The notes beneath the pieces were generated by a model, which ran no database searches, was not told the origin of the DNA, and saw only the letters and a program-made list of their open reading frames with translations. DNA of 64,000 bases. Source: CBDBZL01 sp965213545 (GTDB lineage Bacteria > Pseudomonadota > Alphaproteobacteria > Sphingomonadales > Sphingomonadaceae). Made by a program: the position numbers and the translations under genes. The DNA lies in contig CBDBZL010000001.1 of NCBI GenBank assembly GCA_965213545.1, positions 248,001-312,000 of the forward strand, given 5' to 3'. Below, piece after piece: positions 25,566 through 34,559 of the stretch (position 1 is the first letter of the stretch; each line of letters opens with the position of its first letter).

Positions 25566-27161
25566 TCAAATCTGAATTTCGCTCGGTCGCGCGCTACGCA
25601 ACCAGCCCGCGACCCACATGCGAGTGAGCGTCACGGCTGTGAATACCGAGGTGAACAGGCCGATGATCAGGACCACCGCGAAACCACGGATCGGACCCGA
25701 ACCGAACACGAACAGCAGCACCCCGGCGATGAAGTTGGTGACATTGGCGTCATAGATGGCACGCGATGCCTCGCGGTAGCCGTTCTCGATCGCCGCGACC
25801 ACCCGCCGGCCCTTTTTGCGCTCCTCGCGGATGCGCTCGTAGATCAGCACGTTGGCGTCCACCGCGGCACCGATCGTCAGAACGAACCCGGCAATGCCCG
25901 GAAGCGTGAGGGTGGTGTTCATCACCGCCATAATGCCCAGGATCATCAGCACATTGATGAACAACGCGCCGGTGGCGTACAGCCCGAAGCGGCCATAAAC
26001 CGAGATCATCAAGCCGATCACCAGCAACGAGCCGACGGCCATCGCCAACGTGCCGGCGCGGATCGAATCGGCGCCCAAGTCCGGGCCGACAGTGCGCTCC
26101 TCGATCACCGTCAGATCGACCGGCAACGCGCCCGACCGCAGCGATATGGCCAGCTGGTTGGCGCTTTCGGTGGTGAAACTGCCGGAGATCTGCGCGGTGC
26201 CGCCAAGGATCGGCTCGTTGATATTGGGCGCCGAAAGCACTTCTTCATCGAGGATGATGGCGAAGGGGCGGTTGACGTTCTCGGTCGTCAGATCGGCAAA
26301 CCGGCGGGCGCCTTGCGAATCGAAGGTGATGTTGACCACCGCCTCGTTTGTCTGCGGATCGACGGTGCCTTGAGCGTTGGTCAGCATATCGCCCCGTATC
26401 CCGCCCAACCGGCGGACAGCGAGTGCGCTGCCGGCAAAATCGCTTCCCGGCGCACCAGGCACAATCTCGCTTCCGGGGGGGGCGATGCCTTGCTCGATAT
26501 CGGCCGGCAGCGCGGAAGTGTCGACAAGCTTGAACTCGAGCTCAGCGGTCTGGCCCAGCAAGGCCTTGAGCGCCTCGGGGTCATCGAGACCGGGAACCTG
26601 GACGACGATGCGTTCCTCGCCCTGGCGGATAATGGTGGGCTCGCGCGTGCCCAGCGCATCGATACGCCTGCGCACCACTTCGGTGGCGCTGTCCATGGCC
26701 TGTGCAACCGCAAGATCGAGCCCAGCCTCGGTCTGCCGGAGGACAACGCGTCCACCCGCATCACCGATTGTCCAGTCGCGCTGCCCGGTCAGCCCCGCGC
26801 CCTGCGTAAGCGGCTCGAGCACATCGCGCGCCGCATCGGCCTGTGCCGGATCGTCAAGCAGCAGGGAAAGCCGACCGGTACTGGCTGAGACGTCGCCATA
26901 TTCAATGCCCGCCTCGTCGAGCGCATCGCGCGCGGCTTCCTCCATCACTTCGAGCCGCTGACCGGCCACCTGCGATGGATCGGCTTCGAGCAGAATATGG
27001 CTGCCGCCGGCCAGATCGAGCCCAAGGTTAATTTCGGGATCGGGCAATGCGCCTGGCCATGCCCCGCCACCAAGCGAAACCAACGAAGGCAACGCGGCCA
27101 CTGCAAAGATTGCCGTCACGGCCCATAGAAAGATGCGCTTCCAGCGCGGGAAATCGAGCAT
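25566..27161 (-). CDS. secD: Protein translocase subunit SecD
   Basis: A 531-aa partner of SecF. The N-terminal span is followed by LGLDLAGGSHILLE (D1 motif) and a large periplasmic region including GTREPTIIRQGEERIVVQVPG. The C-terminal span bundle contains TLPGIAGFVLTIGAAVDANV and YERIREE. The start at ATG 27161 matches family architecture, with 23 nt to the yajC stop. Confidence 0.95.
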   Translation of the reverse strand: MLDFPRWKRIFLWAVTAIFAVAALPSLVSLGGGAWPGALPDPEINLGLDLAGGSHILLEADPSQVAGQRLEVMEEAARDALDEAGIEYGDVSASTGRLSLLLDDPAQADAARDVLEPLTQGAGLTGQRDWTIGDAGGRVVLRQTEAGLDLAVAQAMDSATEVVRRRIDALGTREPTIIRQGEERIVVQVPGLDDPEALKALLGQTAELEFKLVDTSALPADIEQGIAPPGSEIVPGAPGSDFAGSALAVRRLGGIRGDMLTNAQGTVDPQTNEAVVNITFDSQGARRFADLTTENVNRPFAIILDEEVLSAPNINEPILGGTAQISGSFTTESANQLAISLRSGALPVDLTVIEERTVGPDLGADSIRAGTLAMAVGSLLVIGLMISVYGRFGLYATGALFINVLMILGIMAVMNTTLTLPGIAGFVLTIGAAVDANVLIYERIREERKKGRRVVAAIENGYREASRAIYDANVTNFIAGVLLFVFGSGPIRGFAVVLIIGLFTSVFTAVTLTRMWVAGWLRSARPSEIQI

Positions 27162-27184
27162 CGCGTCGCCCCGTGGCCGAAGGC

Positions 27185-27502
27185 TCAGTCGTTCGCCGGC
27201 TTGCTGCCGGACAGCAGCACGTCGCCGATTGTCGCCTTGACGGTCTTCACGCGCACATTCTGCGCAATCTCGACCTCGGCATATTCATCATCCACCTTGA
27301 CGACCTTGCCCACGATACCGCCGGCGGTGACGACCTGGTCGCCACGCTTGATCGCCGCAATCTTGGTCTGATGCTCCTTCTGCCGCTTCATCTGCGGCCG
27401 TATGATGAGGAACCAGAAGATCGCGATCATGCCGACGATCGGCAGGAACTGAACCCAGCCCGGAGGTGCTCCGGCAACCCCGGCGGCAAGAATATCAAGC
27501 AT
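27185..27502 (-). CDS. yajC: Preprotein translocase subunit YajC
   Basis: A 105-aa single-span inner-membrane protein accompanying SecDF. A hydrophobic helix (FLPIVGMIAIFWFLIIRPQ) leads into the conserved QMKRQKEHQTKIAAIKRGDQVVTAGGIVGKV cytoplasmic part, quoted here only in outline. First gene of the yajC-secD-secF operon. Confidence 0.95.
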   Translation of the reverse strand: MLDILAAGVAGAPPGWVQFLPIVGMIAIFWFLIIRPQMKRQKEHQTKIAAIKRGDQVVTAGGIVGKVVKVDDEYAEVEIAQNVRVKTVKATIGDVLLSGSKPAND

Positions 27503-27662
27503 GAGGATGGCTCATAAAAATATGCAGCGAGCAGACCATTGCCGAGACAAGCAAGTAAGCCACCTCGGTTCGTGGGCTGGAGCGCCTAGCAGCAATGCAA
27601 CAGGCTGGCAATCGGGCCGCGAATGGCGGCGGGGCGGGGTTTCTTCGTGATCGCCGTATTGC

Positions 27663-27691
27663 TTGCCTCCGATTGGCGTGGTGCCTATAGG
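27663..27691 (+). promoter_or_regulatory. Probable promoter of tRNA-Pro(GGG)
   Basis: TTGCCT at 27663-27668 and TATAGG at 27686-27691 with a 17-nt spacer. This puts the start about 10 nt before the mature tRNA 5' end. Both boxes match four of six consensus positions. Confidence 0.5.
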
Positions 27692-27708
27692 CCCACCTCC
27701 ACTGGCTT

Positions 27709-27785
27709 CGGGACGTAGCGCAGCCTGGTAGCGCATCACACTGGGGGTGTGGGGGTCGCAGGTTCGAATCCTGTCGTCCCGACCA
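27709..27785 (+). tRNA. tRNA-Pro (GGG)
   Basis: A 77-nt cloverleaf. Acceptor arms CGGGACG and CGTCCCG pair, the D-arm contains AGCGCAGCCTGGTAGCGC, the anticodon loop CTGGGGG reads GGG, and the T-arm is GCAGGTTCGAATCCTGT. CCA is encoded. A second proline tRNA (TGG) lies at 32853. Confidence 0.96.
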
Positions 27786-27905
27786 GTGGTTTTCCCCGTC
27801 TGATTGCTGACCGGGCCAAACCGACAAACGGATTGTGCTTTCCTACACGAACCATAATGGTTCACGCGGTCCGCCGTTTTTGTTGAACGGAAGGTCCCCC
27901 GTCTC

Positions 27906-28316
27906 ATGGCACTGACTAATCTTCTTGGTCCGCTCAGTTCGATCATCGACAAGGTGCTGCCGGACAAGGCCGCGCGCGACCGGGCCAAGCTCGAGTTGCT
28001 GCGGCTCGAGGGCACCCATCATCTGGAGGAGATCGAAGCGCGCATCTCGGCGATCATCGCCGAAGCCAATTCGAGCGATCCGTGGACCAGCCGAGCGCGT
28101 CCCAGCTTCCTCTATGTGATGTACGTGATGCTGCTGTTCGCCATTCCAATGGGTGTGCTTTCGGCCTTCGACCCGGCCGTGGCGACCAATATCAGCCGCG
28201 GAATGACCGCCTACCTCAACGGCCTGCCCGAACCGCTCTACGTGCTGTTCGGAACCGGTTACCTTGGCTACACCGCAGCGCGCCAGTGGGGCAAGGTGAA
28301 GGCAATGGAGCAATAA
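27906..28316 (+). CDS. 3TM-type holin family protein
   Basis: A 136-aa protein. The amphipathic N-terminal helix (LLGPLSSIIDKVLPDKAARD) and a charged helical region ending IIAEANSSDPWTSRARPSF precede two or three membrane spans (LYVMYVMLLFAIPMGVL; PLYVLFGTGYLGYTA). This matches the 3TM phage-holin family (HP1/GTA type). No other phage gene is nearby, so it is an orphan holin or a gene-transfer-agent component left at a distance. It starts 120 nt after tRNA-Pro(GGG). Confidence 0.78.
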   Translation: MALTNLLGPLSSIIDKVLPDKAARDRAKLELLRLEGTHHLEEIEARISAIIAEANSSDPWTSRARPSFLYVMYVMLLFAIPMGVLSAFDPAVATNISRGMTAYLNGLPEPLYVLFGTGYLGYTAARQWGKVKAMEQ

Positions 28317-28514
28317 GCATATTTGAGGGGTGCGAGCCGGCGCGCCGCCGGCCCTGCGCCGCAACCCAATAGAACAGCGAGGCGTTACGAGCGGTTGTGG
28401 GAGAGCCATTCTTCACAAGGGGGCCCTACCCAAGCTGGACGCCAGACTTTGCGCGGCGCGCGCATTCCGCCTATCCGACGGCCACGAAGCAACCTTTGCA
28501 ATACAGGCGCAATC

Positions 28515-28949
28515 ATGGCCGATACGATTTTCGTCCTCAACGGGCCCAACCTCAACCTGCTTGGTAGACGCGAACCAGAGATTTACGGGTCCGATACGCT
28601 CGATGACATCGCCGAGCGGCTCGAAGCGCGCGCGAGCGATTTGGGCGTTGCGGTCGACATGCGCCAGTCCAACCACGAAGGGCATCTGGTCGACTGGCTG
28701 CACGAGGCGCAGGGCGGCGGGGCGCGAGCGGTGATCCTCAATGCGGGCGCCCTCACTCACACCAGTATCGCGCTTTATGACGCCATCCGCGCGATCGGGG
28801 TGCCGGTGATCGAGGTTCATCTTTCCAACCCGCACGCGCGCGAGGCCTATCGGCACAAGAGCTATGTCGCGATGGCAGCGCGCGCGACCATTACCGGTCT
28901 GGGAGCGCATGGCTACGAACTGGCGCTGGAAGCTACGGCGAAGATGTAG
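28515..28949 (+). CDS. aroQ: 3-dehydroquinate dehydratase, type II
   Basis: Third step of the shikimate pathway. The 144-aa product begins MADTIFVLNGPNLNLLGRRE with the catalytic Tyr in EIYG. It has QSNHEGHLVDWLHEA, the base-pairing His in VIEVHLSNPHAREAYRHKS, and the NAGALTHTS loop. The ATG at 28515 fits the family start; the frame is open upstream without conservation. accB follows after 105 nt, and the order aroQ-accB-accC is common in proteobacteria. Confidence 0.95.
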   Translation: MADTIFVLNGPNLNLLGRREPEIYGSDTLDDIAERLEARASDLGVAVDMRQSNHEGHLVDWLHEAQGGGARAVILNAGALTHTSIALYDAIRAIGVPVIEVHLSNPHAREAYRHKSYVAMAARATITGLGAHGYELALEATAKM

Positions 28950-29054
28950 GACCGGTTGGTGCAAGCATCTTGGTGTGCGGGGTGCCGTGCTTGCCATGCC
29001 AGCGCGCACGACGCATAGGCGCGGGCTGTTTGGCGGGGTTACGGGGGACCATCG

Positions 29055-29552
29055 ATGGCCGATGAAAACGAGGAGGGCCCGTCCGAAGTGATGCGGGTGG
29101 ACGGGCGGCTGGTGCGCGAACTGGCCGAACTGCTGAACGAGACGGGTCTGACCGAGATCGAAGTCCGCGATGGTGAGCGAAAGATCCGCGTCTCGCGAAA
29201 CCTAGCGGCGGCAAGCGCAGCGTTCGTTGCACCTGGTGCAGAACGAGGGCCCGCCGCACCCTTTTCGGACTCTGACGACCAAAACGACGATATCGCTCCA
29301 CCGCTCGCAGGTGCCCCGGCGAATGCGCTCAGAAGCCCGATGGTGGGAACCGCCTACCTCACTCCCGAACCCGGAGCCGAGCCCTTTGTCACCAAAGGTC
29401 AGAAGGTGAACGCAGGCGACACCTTGCTCATCGTCGAGGCGATGAAGGTGATGAACCCGATAACCGCAACCAGCGATGGGGTCATCGAGGCGATCCTGGT
29501 GGAAAACGCGCAGCCGGTCGAATTCGATCAGCCGCTTATCGTGCTTATCTGA
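29055..29552 (+). CDS. accB: Biotin carboxyl carrier protein of acetyl-CoA carboxylase
   Basis: Carries biotin between the biotin carboxylase and carboxyltransferase of acetyl-CoA carboxylase. The 165-aa product has an N-terminal helical region, a Pro/Ala-rich flexible linker (about 55-90), and the C-terminal biotinyl domain with Lys131 in VEAMKVMN. Its TGA overlaps the accC ATG by one nt. Confidence 0.96.
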   Translation: MADENEEGPSEVMRVDGRLVRELAELLNETGLTEIEVRDGERKIRVSRNLAAASAAFVAPGAERGPAAPFSDSDDQNDDIAPPLAGAPANALRSPMVGTAYLTPEPGAEPFVTKGQKVNAGDTLLIVEAMKVMNPITATSDGVIEAILVENAQPVEFDQPLIVLI

Positions 29553-30901
29553 TGGCGATAAGCCGGCTTCTGATTGCCAATCGCGGCGAGATCGCGCTGC
29601 GTATCCACCGCGCGGCGCACGAGATGGGGATCGAGACCGTAGCGGTCCACTCCACTGCCGATGCCGAGGCGATGCATGTGCGGCTTGCCGATCATGCAGT
29701 CTGTATCGGCCCGCCGCCCGCGGCCGAAAGCTACCTCAACCAGGCCGCGATCATCTCGGCAGCCGAGATCACCGGTGCCGATGCGATCCATCCTGGTTAC
29801 GGCTTCCTGTCGGAAAACGCCCAGTTCGCTGAAATCGTCGAGGCGCACGACATCGTCTGGATTGGCCCCAAGCCCGAGCATATTCGCCAGATGGGTGACA
29901 AGGTGGAGGCCAAGCGCAGCGCGGCGGCGCTGGGCCTGCCACTGGTTCCGGGCAGCGACGGCGCGGTCGAGGATATGGACGAGATGCGCCGACTGGCGGG
30001 CGAGATCGGCTATCCGGTGCTGATCAAGGCGGCCGCGGGCGGCGGCGGGCGCGGAATGAAAGTGATCCCGGGGCCGGACCAGCTCGAATCACTTGCCCGC
30101 CAAGCGCGCAGCGAGGCGGCAGCGGCATTCGGCGATGACCGGATGTATCTGGAAAAATATCTCGGTAATCCGCGCCATATCGAGTTTCAGATCTTCGGCG
30201 ACGGACGCGGCAACGCGGTGCATCTGGGCGAGCGCGACTGTTCGCTCCAGCGGCGTCACCAAAAGATGCTCGAAGAGGCGCCGTCTCCCGTCATCACACC
30301 CGACGAGCGCGCGCGGATGGGATCGCTGGTGGCTGACGCGATGGCCGCGATGGGTTATCGCGGCGCAGGGACCATCGAGTTTTTGTGGGAGAATGGCGAA
30401 TTCTTCTTCATCGAGATGAATACGCGGCTCCAGGTCGAGCACCCCGTTACCGAAATGGTTACCGGTATCGACCTGGTGCGCGAGCAGGTCCGCATCGCCG
30501 AGGGCAAGGCGCTGTCCTGTTCGCAGAACGATATCAGCATATCGGGCCATGCGATCGAATGCCGGATCAACGCCGAGGACCCGTTTACCTTTGTCCCAAG
30601 CCCGGGCGAAGTCACCGCCTATCACGCTGCAGGGGGGATGCATGTGCGCGTGGATAGCGGGCTCTATGCCGGTTACACCATCCCGCCTTATTACGATTCC
30701 ATGATCGCCAAGCTCATCGTCTATGGTCGCTCACGCGAGCGTTGCATGATGCGGTTGCGCCGGGCGCTCGAGGAGATGGTCATCGAAGGGGTCAAGACTT
30801 CGATCCCCCTGCATAGCGAACTGCTGCGCCAGCCGGCGATCCTCAACGGCGACTACTCGATCAAATGGCTGGAAGATTGGCTGGCCGAACGGGAGACCTA
30901 G
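29552..30901 (+). CDS. accC: Acetyl-CoA carboxylase, biotin carboxylase subunit
   Basis: ATP-dependent carboxylation of biotin on AccB, the first step of fatty acid synthesis. The 449-aa ATP-grasp enzyme has LLIANRGEIALRI at the N-terminus, the glycine loop KAAAGGGGRGMK, the MNTRLQVEHPVTEM metal/catalytic region and the C-terminal CRINAEDP domain. Translationally coupled to accB. Confidence 0.97.
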   Translation: MAISRLLIANRGEIALRIHRAAHEMGIETVAVHSTADAEAMHVRLADHAVCIGPPPAAESYLNQAAIISAAEITGADAIHPGYGFLSENAQFAEIVEAHDIVWIGPKPEHIRQMGDKVEAKRSAAALGLPLVPGSDGAVEDMDEMRRLAGEIGYPVLIKAAAGGGGRGMKVIPGPDQLESLARQARSEAAAAFGDDRMYLEKYLGNPRHIEFQIFGDGRGNAVHLGERDCSLQRRHQKMLEEAPSPVITPDERARMGSLVADAMAAMGYRGAGTIEFLWENGEFFFIEMNTRLQVEHPVTEMVTGIDLVREQVRIAEGKALSCSQNDISISGHAIECRINAEDPFTFVPSPGEVTAYHAAGGMHVRVDSGLYAGYTIPPYYDSMIAKLIVYGRSRERCMMRLRRALEEMVIEGVKTSIPLHSELLRQPAILNGDYSIKWLEDWLAERET

Positions 30902-31004
30902 CCGCGCTGTGGCCGATGCAGCTGCGCTTCCATGAAGCTAATGCAACCTTGCCCGAATGGCAGGTTCGTCGCAGGAAGCTGCTGATATTGCAAAAACATT
31001 ACCG

Positions 31005-31033
31005 TTGACGCGGGAGCGTTCGCGATGGATCAT
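31005..31033 (+). promoter_or_regulatory. Possible sigma-70 promoter for the 31.1-kb secreted protein
   Basis: TTGACG at 31005-31010, 17-nt spacer, GATCAT at 31028-31033. About 90 nt before the ATG at 31124. The 222-nt gap after accC contains nothing else recognisable. Confidence 0.4.
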
Positions 31034-31123
31034 CCTCCCACACGACTCGAGACCGCTCCAGCCGGGGCGGCCCAATCCCAGTACGCTTGAAGGCCGCCGG
31101 TCTTTGATTTCGGAGATGAGTCG

Positions 31124-31987
31124 ATGATCACCAGGAAAATTGCCGCGCTGGCCGCATTCGCCCTTACCCTTACCCCCGTCGCGGTACAGGCGCAGAGCGG
31201 GTGCTGGTATCCCAACGAAGCGCGCGCGGCGCAATTGCTGCACCTGAACACCAACCTTATGGTGAATGCGTTGCAGTGCCGTGAGGTCGCTCCGGTCGCG
31301 CTCGACACCTACAACGGGTTCGTCGAGCGTCAGATCGACATGTTGCGCGCGCACCATGCGATCCTGCAGCAGCGCTTCGAGCGGGAACATGGTGCTTCGG
31401 AGCGCGGGCGCGACGCCTATCGCCAGTACCGGGTGTCGACCGCCAATGGTTATGCCGCCCAGCCGGCCATGCGCGATATTGCCGCGTGCGAGCGAAACAC
31501 CTCGCTGGCCATGGTCGCTTCGGACATGTCGCGCGACCAGTTGCTAATGCTGGCAGCGTCGATGGCCGACGCACCGACGAGCGGGACCTGCCGTCCGTCT
31601 GGATACAGTTTCGATGCCGGCGTATCGGCTGGATCCGCGCCAACCGCGCGCGCGAGCATCGCCGATCCATGGGAACAGCTCGATGCACCGCGTTCCGATG
31701 GTGCTGACCTAGCAATACCCGCCGCGCCACCCGCGCCCCCGCCAGCGCCCGCCCCCGCGCAAAGAGCAACAGATCCCGTCACCGCCACGCGCCCTCCGGC
31801 GGAACAGATGCCCGCACCCGCGCTTCAATCGCCCGAACCGTCTCCCGCGGTCGCTGCTTCCCAGCGGGCGCCCGCGTCTTCTTCCGATGCGGCGCTCAAA
31901 TCGGCAGTCGCTGCGCTTCAGGCGGCAACCACCGCGCTCGAGGCGGCCTTGGACGACCGGAGCTCGGCTGGAGACCCCGCAACGTAA
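31124..31987 (+). CDS. Secreted protein of unknown function with Pro/Ala-rich tail
   Basis: A 287-aa protein not recognised as a family. A signal peptide (MITRKIAALAAFALTLTPVAVQA) is followed by a helical globular region, about residues 25-165, with five cysteines (GCWYP, LQCRE, IAACE, GTCRP among the visible contexts). The mature C-terminal half is low-complexity Pro/Ala (PAAPPAPPPAPAPA and similar) and ends in an Ala-rich helix. The layout suggests a periplasmic protein with a flexible tether. Convergent with the Lrp gene. Confidence 0.7.
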   Translation: MITRKIAALAAFALTLTPVAVQAQSGCWYPNEARAAQLLHLNTNLMVNALQCREVAPVALDTYNGFVERQIDMLRAHHAILQQRFEREHGASERGRDAYRQYRVSTANGYAAQPAMRDIAACERNTSLAMVASDMSRDQLLMLAASMADAPTSGTCRPSGYSFDAGVSAGSAPTARASIADPWEQLDAPRSDGADLAIPAAPPAPPPAPAPAQRATDPVTATRPPAEQMPAPALQSPEPSPAVAASQRAPASSSDAALKSAVAALQAATTALEAALDDRSSAGDPAT

Positions 31988-32029
31988 TAACCGGCACCCC
32001 GCCGGGGCATTCGCCCACCGCGAAAGCCG

Positions 32030-32503
32030 TCAGGCCGCCGGATCGATCGGGACGCCGGGCAGGTGCTTGGCGGTGCGAATGGTCAGCGAGGTCTTGACCG
32101 AGGCCACGTTGGGCGCAGTCGTCAGTTCGCTGGTGAGAAATTCCTGAAAACTTTGCAAATCACGGCTGACGATCTTCAGGATGAAGTCGATCTCACCATT
32201 GAGCATGTGGCACTCGCGCACCTCGGCCAATGTTGCGACGTGCTCTTCGAAAGCCCGCAAGTCCTGCTCGGCTTGGCTTCGCAGGCTGACCATGGCGAAT
32301 ACGGTAATGGCAAAGCCCAGCTTGGCACCATCGAGCTTGGCATGGTAGCCGCGGATGATGCCGCGTTCCTCCAGCGCGCGCACCCGGCGCAAGCATGGAG
32401 GTGCCGTCAGTCCGACCCGGCGAGCCAGATCGACATTGGTCACCCGTCCTTCGGCCTGCAGTTCGGCCAGCAATTGTCGGTCGATATGGTCCAGCATGGT
32501 CAT
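32030..32503 (-). CDS. Lrp/AsnC family transcriptional regulator
   Basis: A 157-aa regulator. The N-terminal HTH is LDHIDRQLLAELQAEGRVT, DLARRVGLTAPPCLRRVRAL. The C-terminal RAM effector domain contains VRECHMLNGEIDFILKIVSRDLQSF and SVKTSLTIRT. Members bind amino acids and form octamers. The ATG at 32503 is chosen; the frame is open upstream without conserved residues. Targets are unknown. Confidence 0.9.
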   Translation of the reverse strand: MTMLDHIDRQLLAELQAEGRVTNVDLARRVGLTAPPCLRRVRALEERGIIRGYHAKLDGAKLGFAITVFAMVSLRSQAEQDLRAFEEHVATLAEVRECHMLNGEIDFILKIVSRDLQSFQEFLTSELTTAPNVASVKTSLTIRTAKHLPGVPIDPAA

Positions 32504-32640
32504 CCGCGTGCGCTCGTGGTGCGCTGTGATGTTCGCCCAAGGTCCTTCTCCCGTATTTCGGGGAAAGCGGCGAGACATTTGATAACACAGAGGCATAAGG
32601 CAAGATGACCGGGTGGGCAATGCCGGCGCAGGATGCGGGC

Positions 32641-32649
32641 GGGGGGGGG
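32641..32649. repeat. Nine-G homopolymer
   Basis: A run of nine G in the 245-nt gap between the Lrp gene and tRNA(CAT). Non-coding, so unlikely to be a phase-variation switch; more likely a slippage- or assembly-prone tract. Confidence 0.6.
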
Positions 32650-32689
32650 TGCCGTTGGTCCGGACATCATTTCGCGCCCCGCGGCAAAC

Positions 32690-32718
32690 TTGCCAGCGAA
32701 CTCCCGCCCGGCTACCGG
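32690..32718 (+). promoter_or_regulatory. Possible promoter of the tRNA(CAT)-tRNA-Pro pair
   Basis: TTGCCA at 32690-32695, 17-nt spacer, TACCGG at 32713-32718. It would start about 24 nt before the first tRNA. The -35 resembles that before tRNA-Pro(GGG); the -10 is weak. Confidence 0.3.
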
Positions 32719-32748
32719 CGAGATCGTGCAGCGGATTGGACGGGGACA

Positions 32749-32824
32749 GGGCCTGTAGCTCAGCGGTTAGAGCTGGCCGCTCATAACGGCTAGGTCGCGG
32801 GTTCGAATCCTGCCGGGCCCACCA
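32749..32824 (+). tRNA. tRNA with CAT anticodon, probably tRNA-Ile2
   Basis: A 76-nt cloverleaf. Acceptor arms GGGCCTG and CGGGCCC pair with one mismatch, the anticodon loop CTCATAA gives CAT, the T-arm contains GGTTCGAATCC, and CCA is encoded. The CAT anticodon fits elongator Met or the Ile2 type that TilS converts to lysidine. The stem and loop context (GTTAGAGCTGGCCGCTCATAA) looks like Ile2, but this is not proven by eye. Confidence 0.75.
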
Positions 32825-32852
32825 GTCCGACGATCATCCGCCACAAAGGGGT

Positions 32853-32929
<77 letters not shown>

Positions 32930-33102
32930 AAATCCGATTTCAGGCAATCCCATTCTGTGTCGTTTTGTCTCGTTTTACTAAGATAAAACAACGATTTAGA
33001 GAATGATCTTTGCCTCATGCGGGCTCATCATGTCCCGTGCGAGCCGTTGGTAGCGTTGGTATTCTGGTTGGTTTTTGTCACCGGAATCGCTACAATACCA
33101 AC

Positions 33103-34338
33103 ATGCTGACCGATACCGCAGTTCGCGCCCTCAAAGCCGGTGTCCGTCCGATCAAGAAGTCGGACGGTGGCGGTCTGTTTATTTTTGTGACGCCCGGAGG
33201 GAGCAAACTCTGGCGTCTCGCTTATCGATTCCACGGCAAGCAGAAACTCCTTTCCGGCGGCCCCTACCCATTCGTCAAACTTGCAGACGCCCGAAAATGG
33301 CGTGACGAGGCTAAGCTGCACCTTCTCGCGGGCCGCGACCCAAGCGCGGTGCGCAAGGCCAGCAAGCGCAGGGCGAAGGAAGACAGCAGCAACACTTTCG
33401 AGATCGTTGCTCGGGAGTGGCTGGAGGCTCGCCGGTGCGCTTGGTCACCCAGATACGCTCGAATTATCGAGACACGGCTTCGCGAGGACATTTTCTGCGA
33501 TCTGGGAGCTGTCGCGATTACCGAGATCGACCCGCCTATGCTCCTCGCCGCGCTGCGCAAGATCGAGGCACGCGGATCGATCGAGATGGCCCACCGCGTA
33601 CGCAACTATTGTAGCGAGGTTTTCCGCTTCGCCATCGCGATGGAGAAATGCCGTAGCGATCCGAGCCGGGACATCGGCCCCGCCATGAAGAAGCCGCCGC
33701 CGGTGAAGCACATGGCGAAGATCGAGGCTAAAGACCTGCCCGCCTTCTTCGCGCGGCTCAATCAGGATCAGGGCGAACCGATGAGCCACCTGGCGCTGCG
33801 CCTGACCATCCAAACGATGGTTCGCACGCAGGAAACGCGGTTTGCGGAATGGAGTGAGTTCGAGGGGCTGGATACCGCGAGCCCACTGTGGCGCATTCCC
33901 GCGCAGCGGATGAAGATGCGTAGCGAACACCTGGTGCCGCTCTCGCCTCAGACGGTGGAGCTGTTGAAGGAGGTTGAGGACGCCAATCCATTCCGCGCCG
34001 CAGGCAACGAGCGGCTGGGCAAGTTCCTCTTTCCCGTTGCCAGCAGCAAGACTTGCACGATCAGCGAAAACCGGATGCTCGACATCATGTATCGCATCGG
34101 CTTGCGCGGAAAGGCCACGGTCCACGGTTTTCGCGGCCTCGCCAGCACCGTCCTCAATGAGTCGGGCCTGTTCGAGCCGGACTGGATCGAAGTGCAGCTC
34201 GCCCATGTCCCGCGAGGGGTGCGCGCCGCCTACAATTCAGCGCGCTACCTCAATCAGCGCAAGGACATGATGCGCTGGTGGTCGGATTATCTGGCGAAGG
34301 CCGAGCAAGCCGGACTGACCGCCGGCGGTCACCCGTGA
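33103..34338 (+). CDS. int: Tyrosine-type integrase (DUF4102/P4 type)
   Basis: Site-specific recombinase that integrates and excises the island at tRNA-Pro. The 411-aa product has an N-terminal DUF4102 arm-binding domain (MLTDTAVRALKAGVRPIKKS, GGSKLWRLAYRF), a core-binding helical domain, and the catalytic domain. Catalytic residues: Arg in TMVRTQETRFAEW, His-x-x-Arg in VHGFRGLAST, His in VQLAHVPRG and nucleophile Tyr in AYNSARYLNQR. The ATG at 33103 is preferred for the conserved start. Adjacent to attL, its usual place. Confidence 0.94.
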   Translation: MLTDTAVRALKAGVRPIKKSDGGGLFIFVTPGGSKLWRLAYRFHGKQKLLSGGPYPFVKLADARKWRDEAKLHLLAGRDPSAVRKASKRRAKEDSSNTFEIVAREWLEARRCAWSPRYARIIETRLREDIFCDLGAVAITEIDPPMLLAALRKIEARGSIEMAHRVRNYCSEVFRFAIAMEKCRSDPSRDIGPAMKKPPPVKHMAKIEAKDLPAFFARLNQDQGEPMSHLALRLTIQTMVRTQETRFAEWSEFEGLDTASPLWRIPAQRMKMRSEHLVPLSPQTVELLKEVEDANPFRAAGNERLGKFLFPVASSKTCTISENRMLDIMYRIGLRGKATVHGFRGLASTVLNESGLFEPDWIEVQLAHVPRGVRAAYNSARYLNQRKDMMRWWSDYLAKAEQAGLTAGGHP

Positions 34339-34559
34339 GCCTGAGCGCCTTCGCCAGTCATTCGGCTGACCCGCCCATAGCTTGCGGGATCGGCAATCCA
34401 GCCATTGATGGCGGATTCGTGCCAGCCCGCGCCGTGGACGCTGATCCTCACCTGCGGCGGGAACGTGCCTTCGGCGATCTTGCGATACAGCGTCGAGCGG
34501 GACAGGCCGGTGCGGTCGAGCACGGTTTTGAGGCGGATGATTTTTTCGGTGTTGGACAT
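34329..34559 (-). CDS. AlpA-like helix-turn-helix regulator
   Basis: A 76-aa MerR-like winged HTH of the phage AlpA family: IIRLKTVLDRTGLSRSTLYR, then GTFPPQVRISVHGAGWHESAINGWI. Such proteins often control integrase expression or excision. The start at 34559 (MSNTEK) was chosen; an ATG five codons upstream directly follows AAGGA and is possible. Its last 10 nt overlap the end of int on the other strand. Confidence 0.87.
   Translation of the reverse strand: MSNTEKIIRLKTVLDRTGLSRSTLYRKIAEGTFPPQVRISVHGAGWHESAINGWIADPASYGRVSRMTGEGAQAHG

Noticed and set aside
27709..27785. tRNA-Pro(GGG) as an attachment site of a second element
   Set aside because: Its 3' end (CCTGTCGTCCCGACCA) is not repeated downstream, and only a single holin-like gene follows.
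27495..28015. Two minus-strand frames of 110 and 167 codons
   Set aside because: Both run through the tRNA-Pro(GGG) gene, and one is antisense to the holin-like gene.
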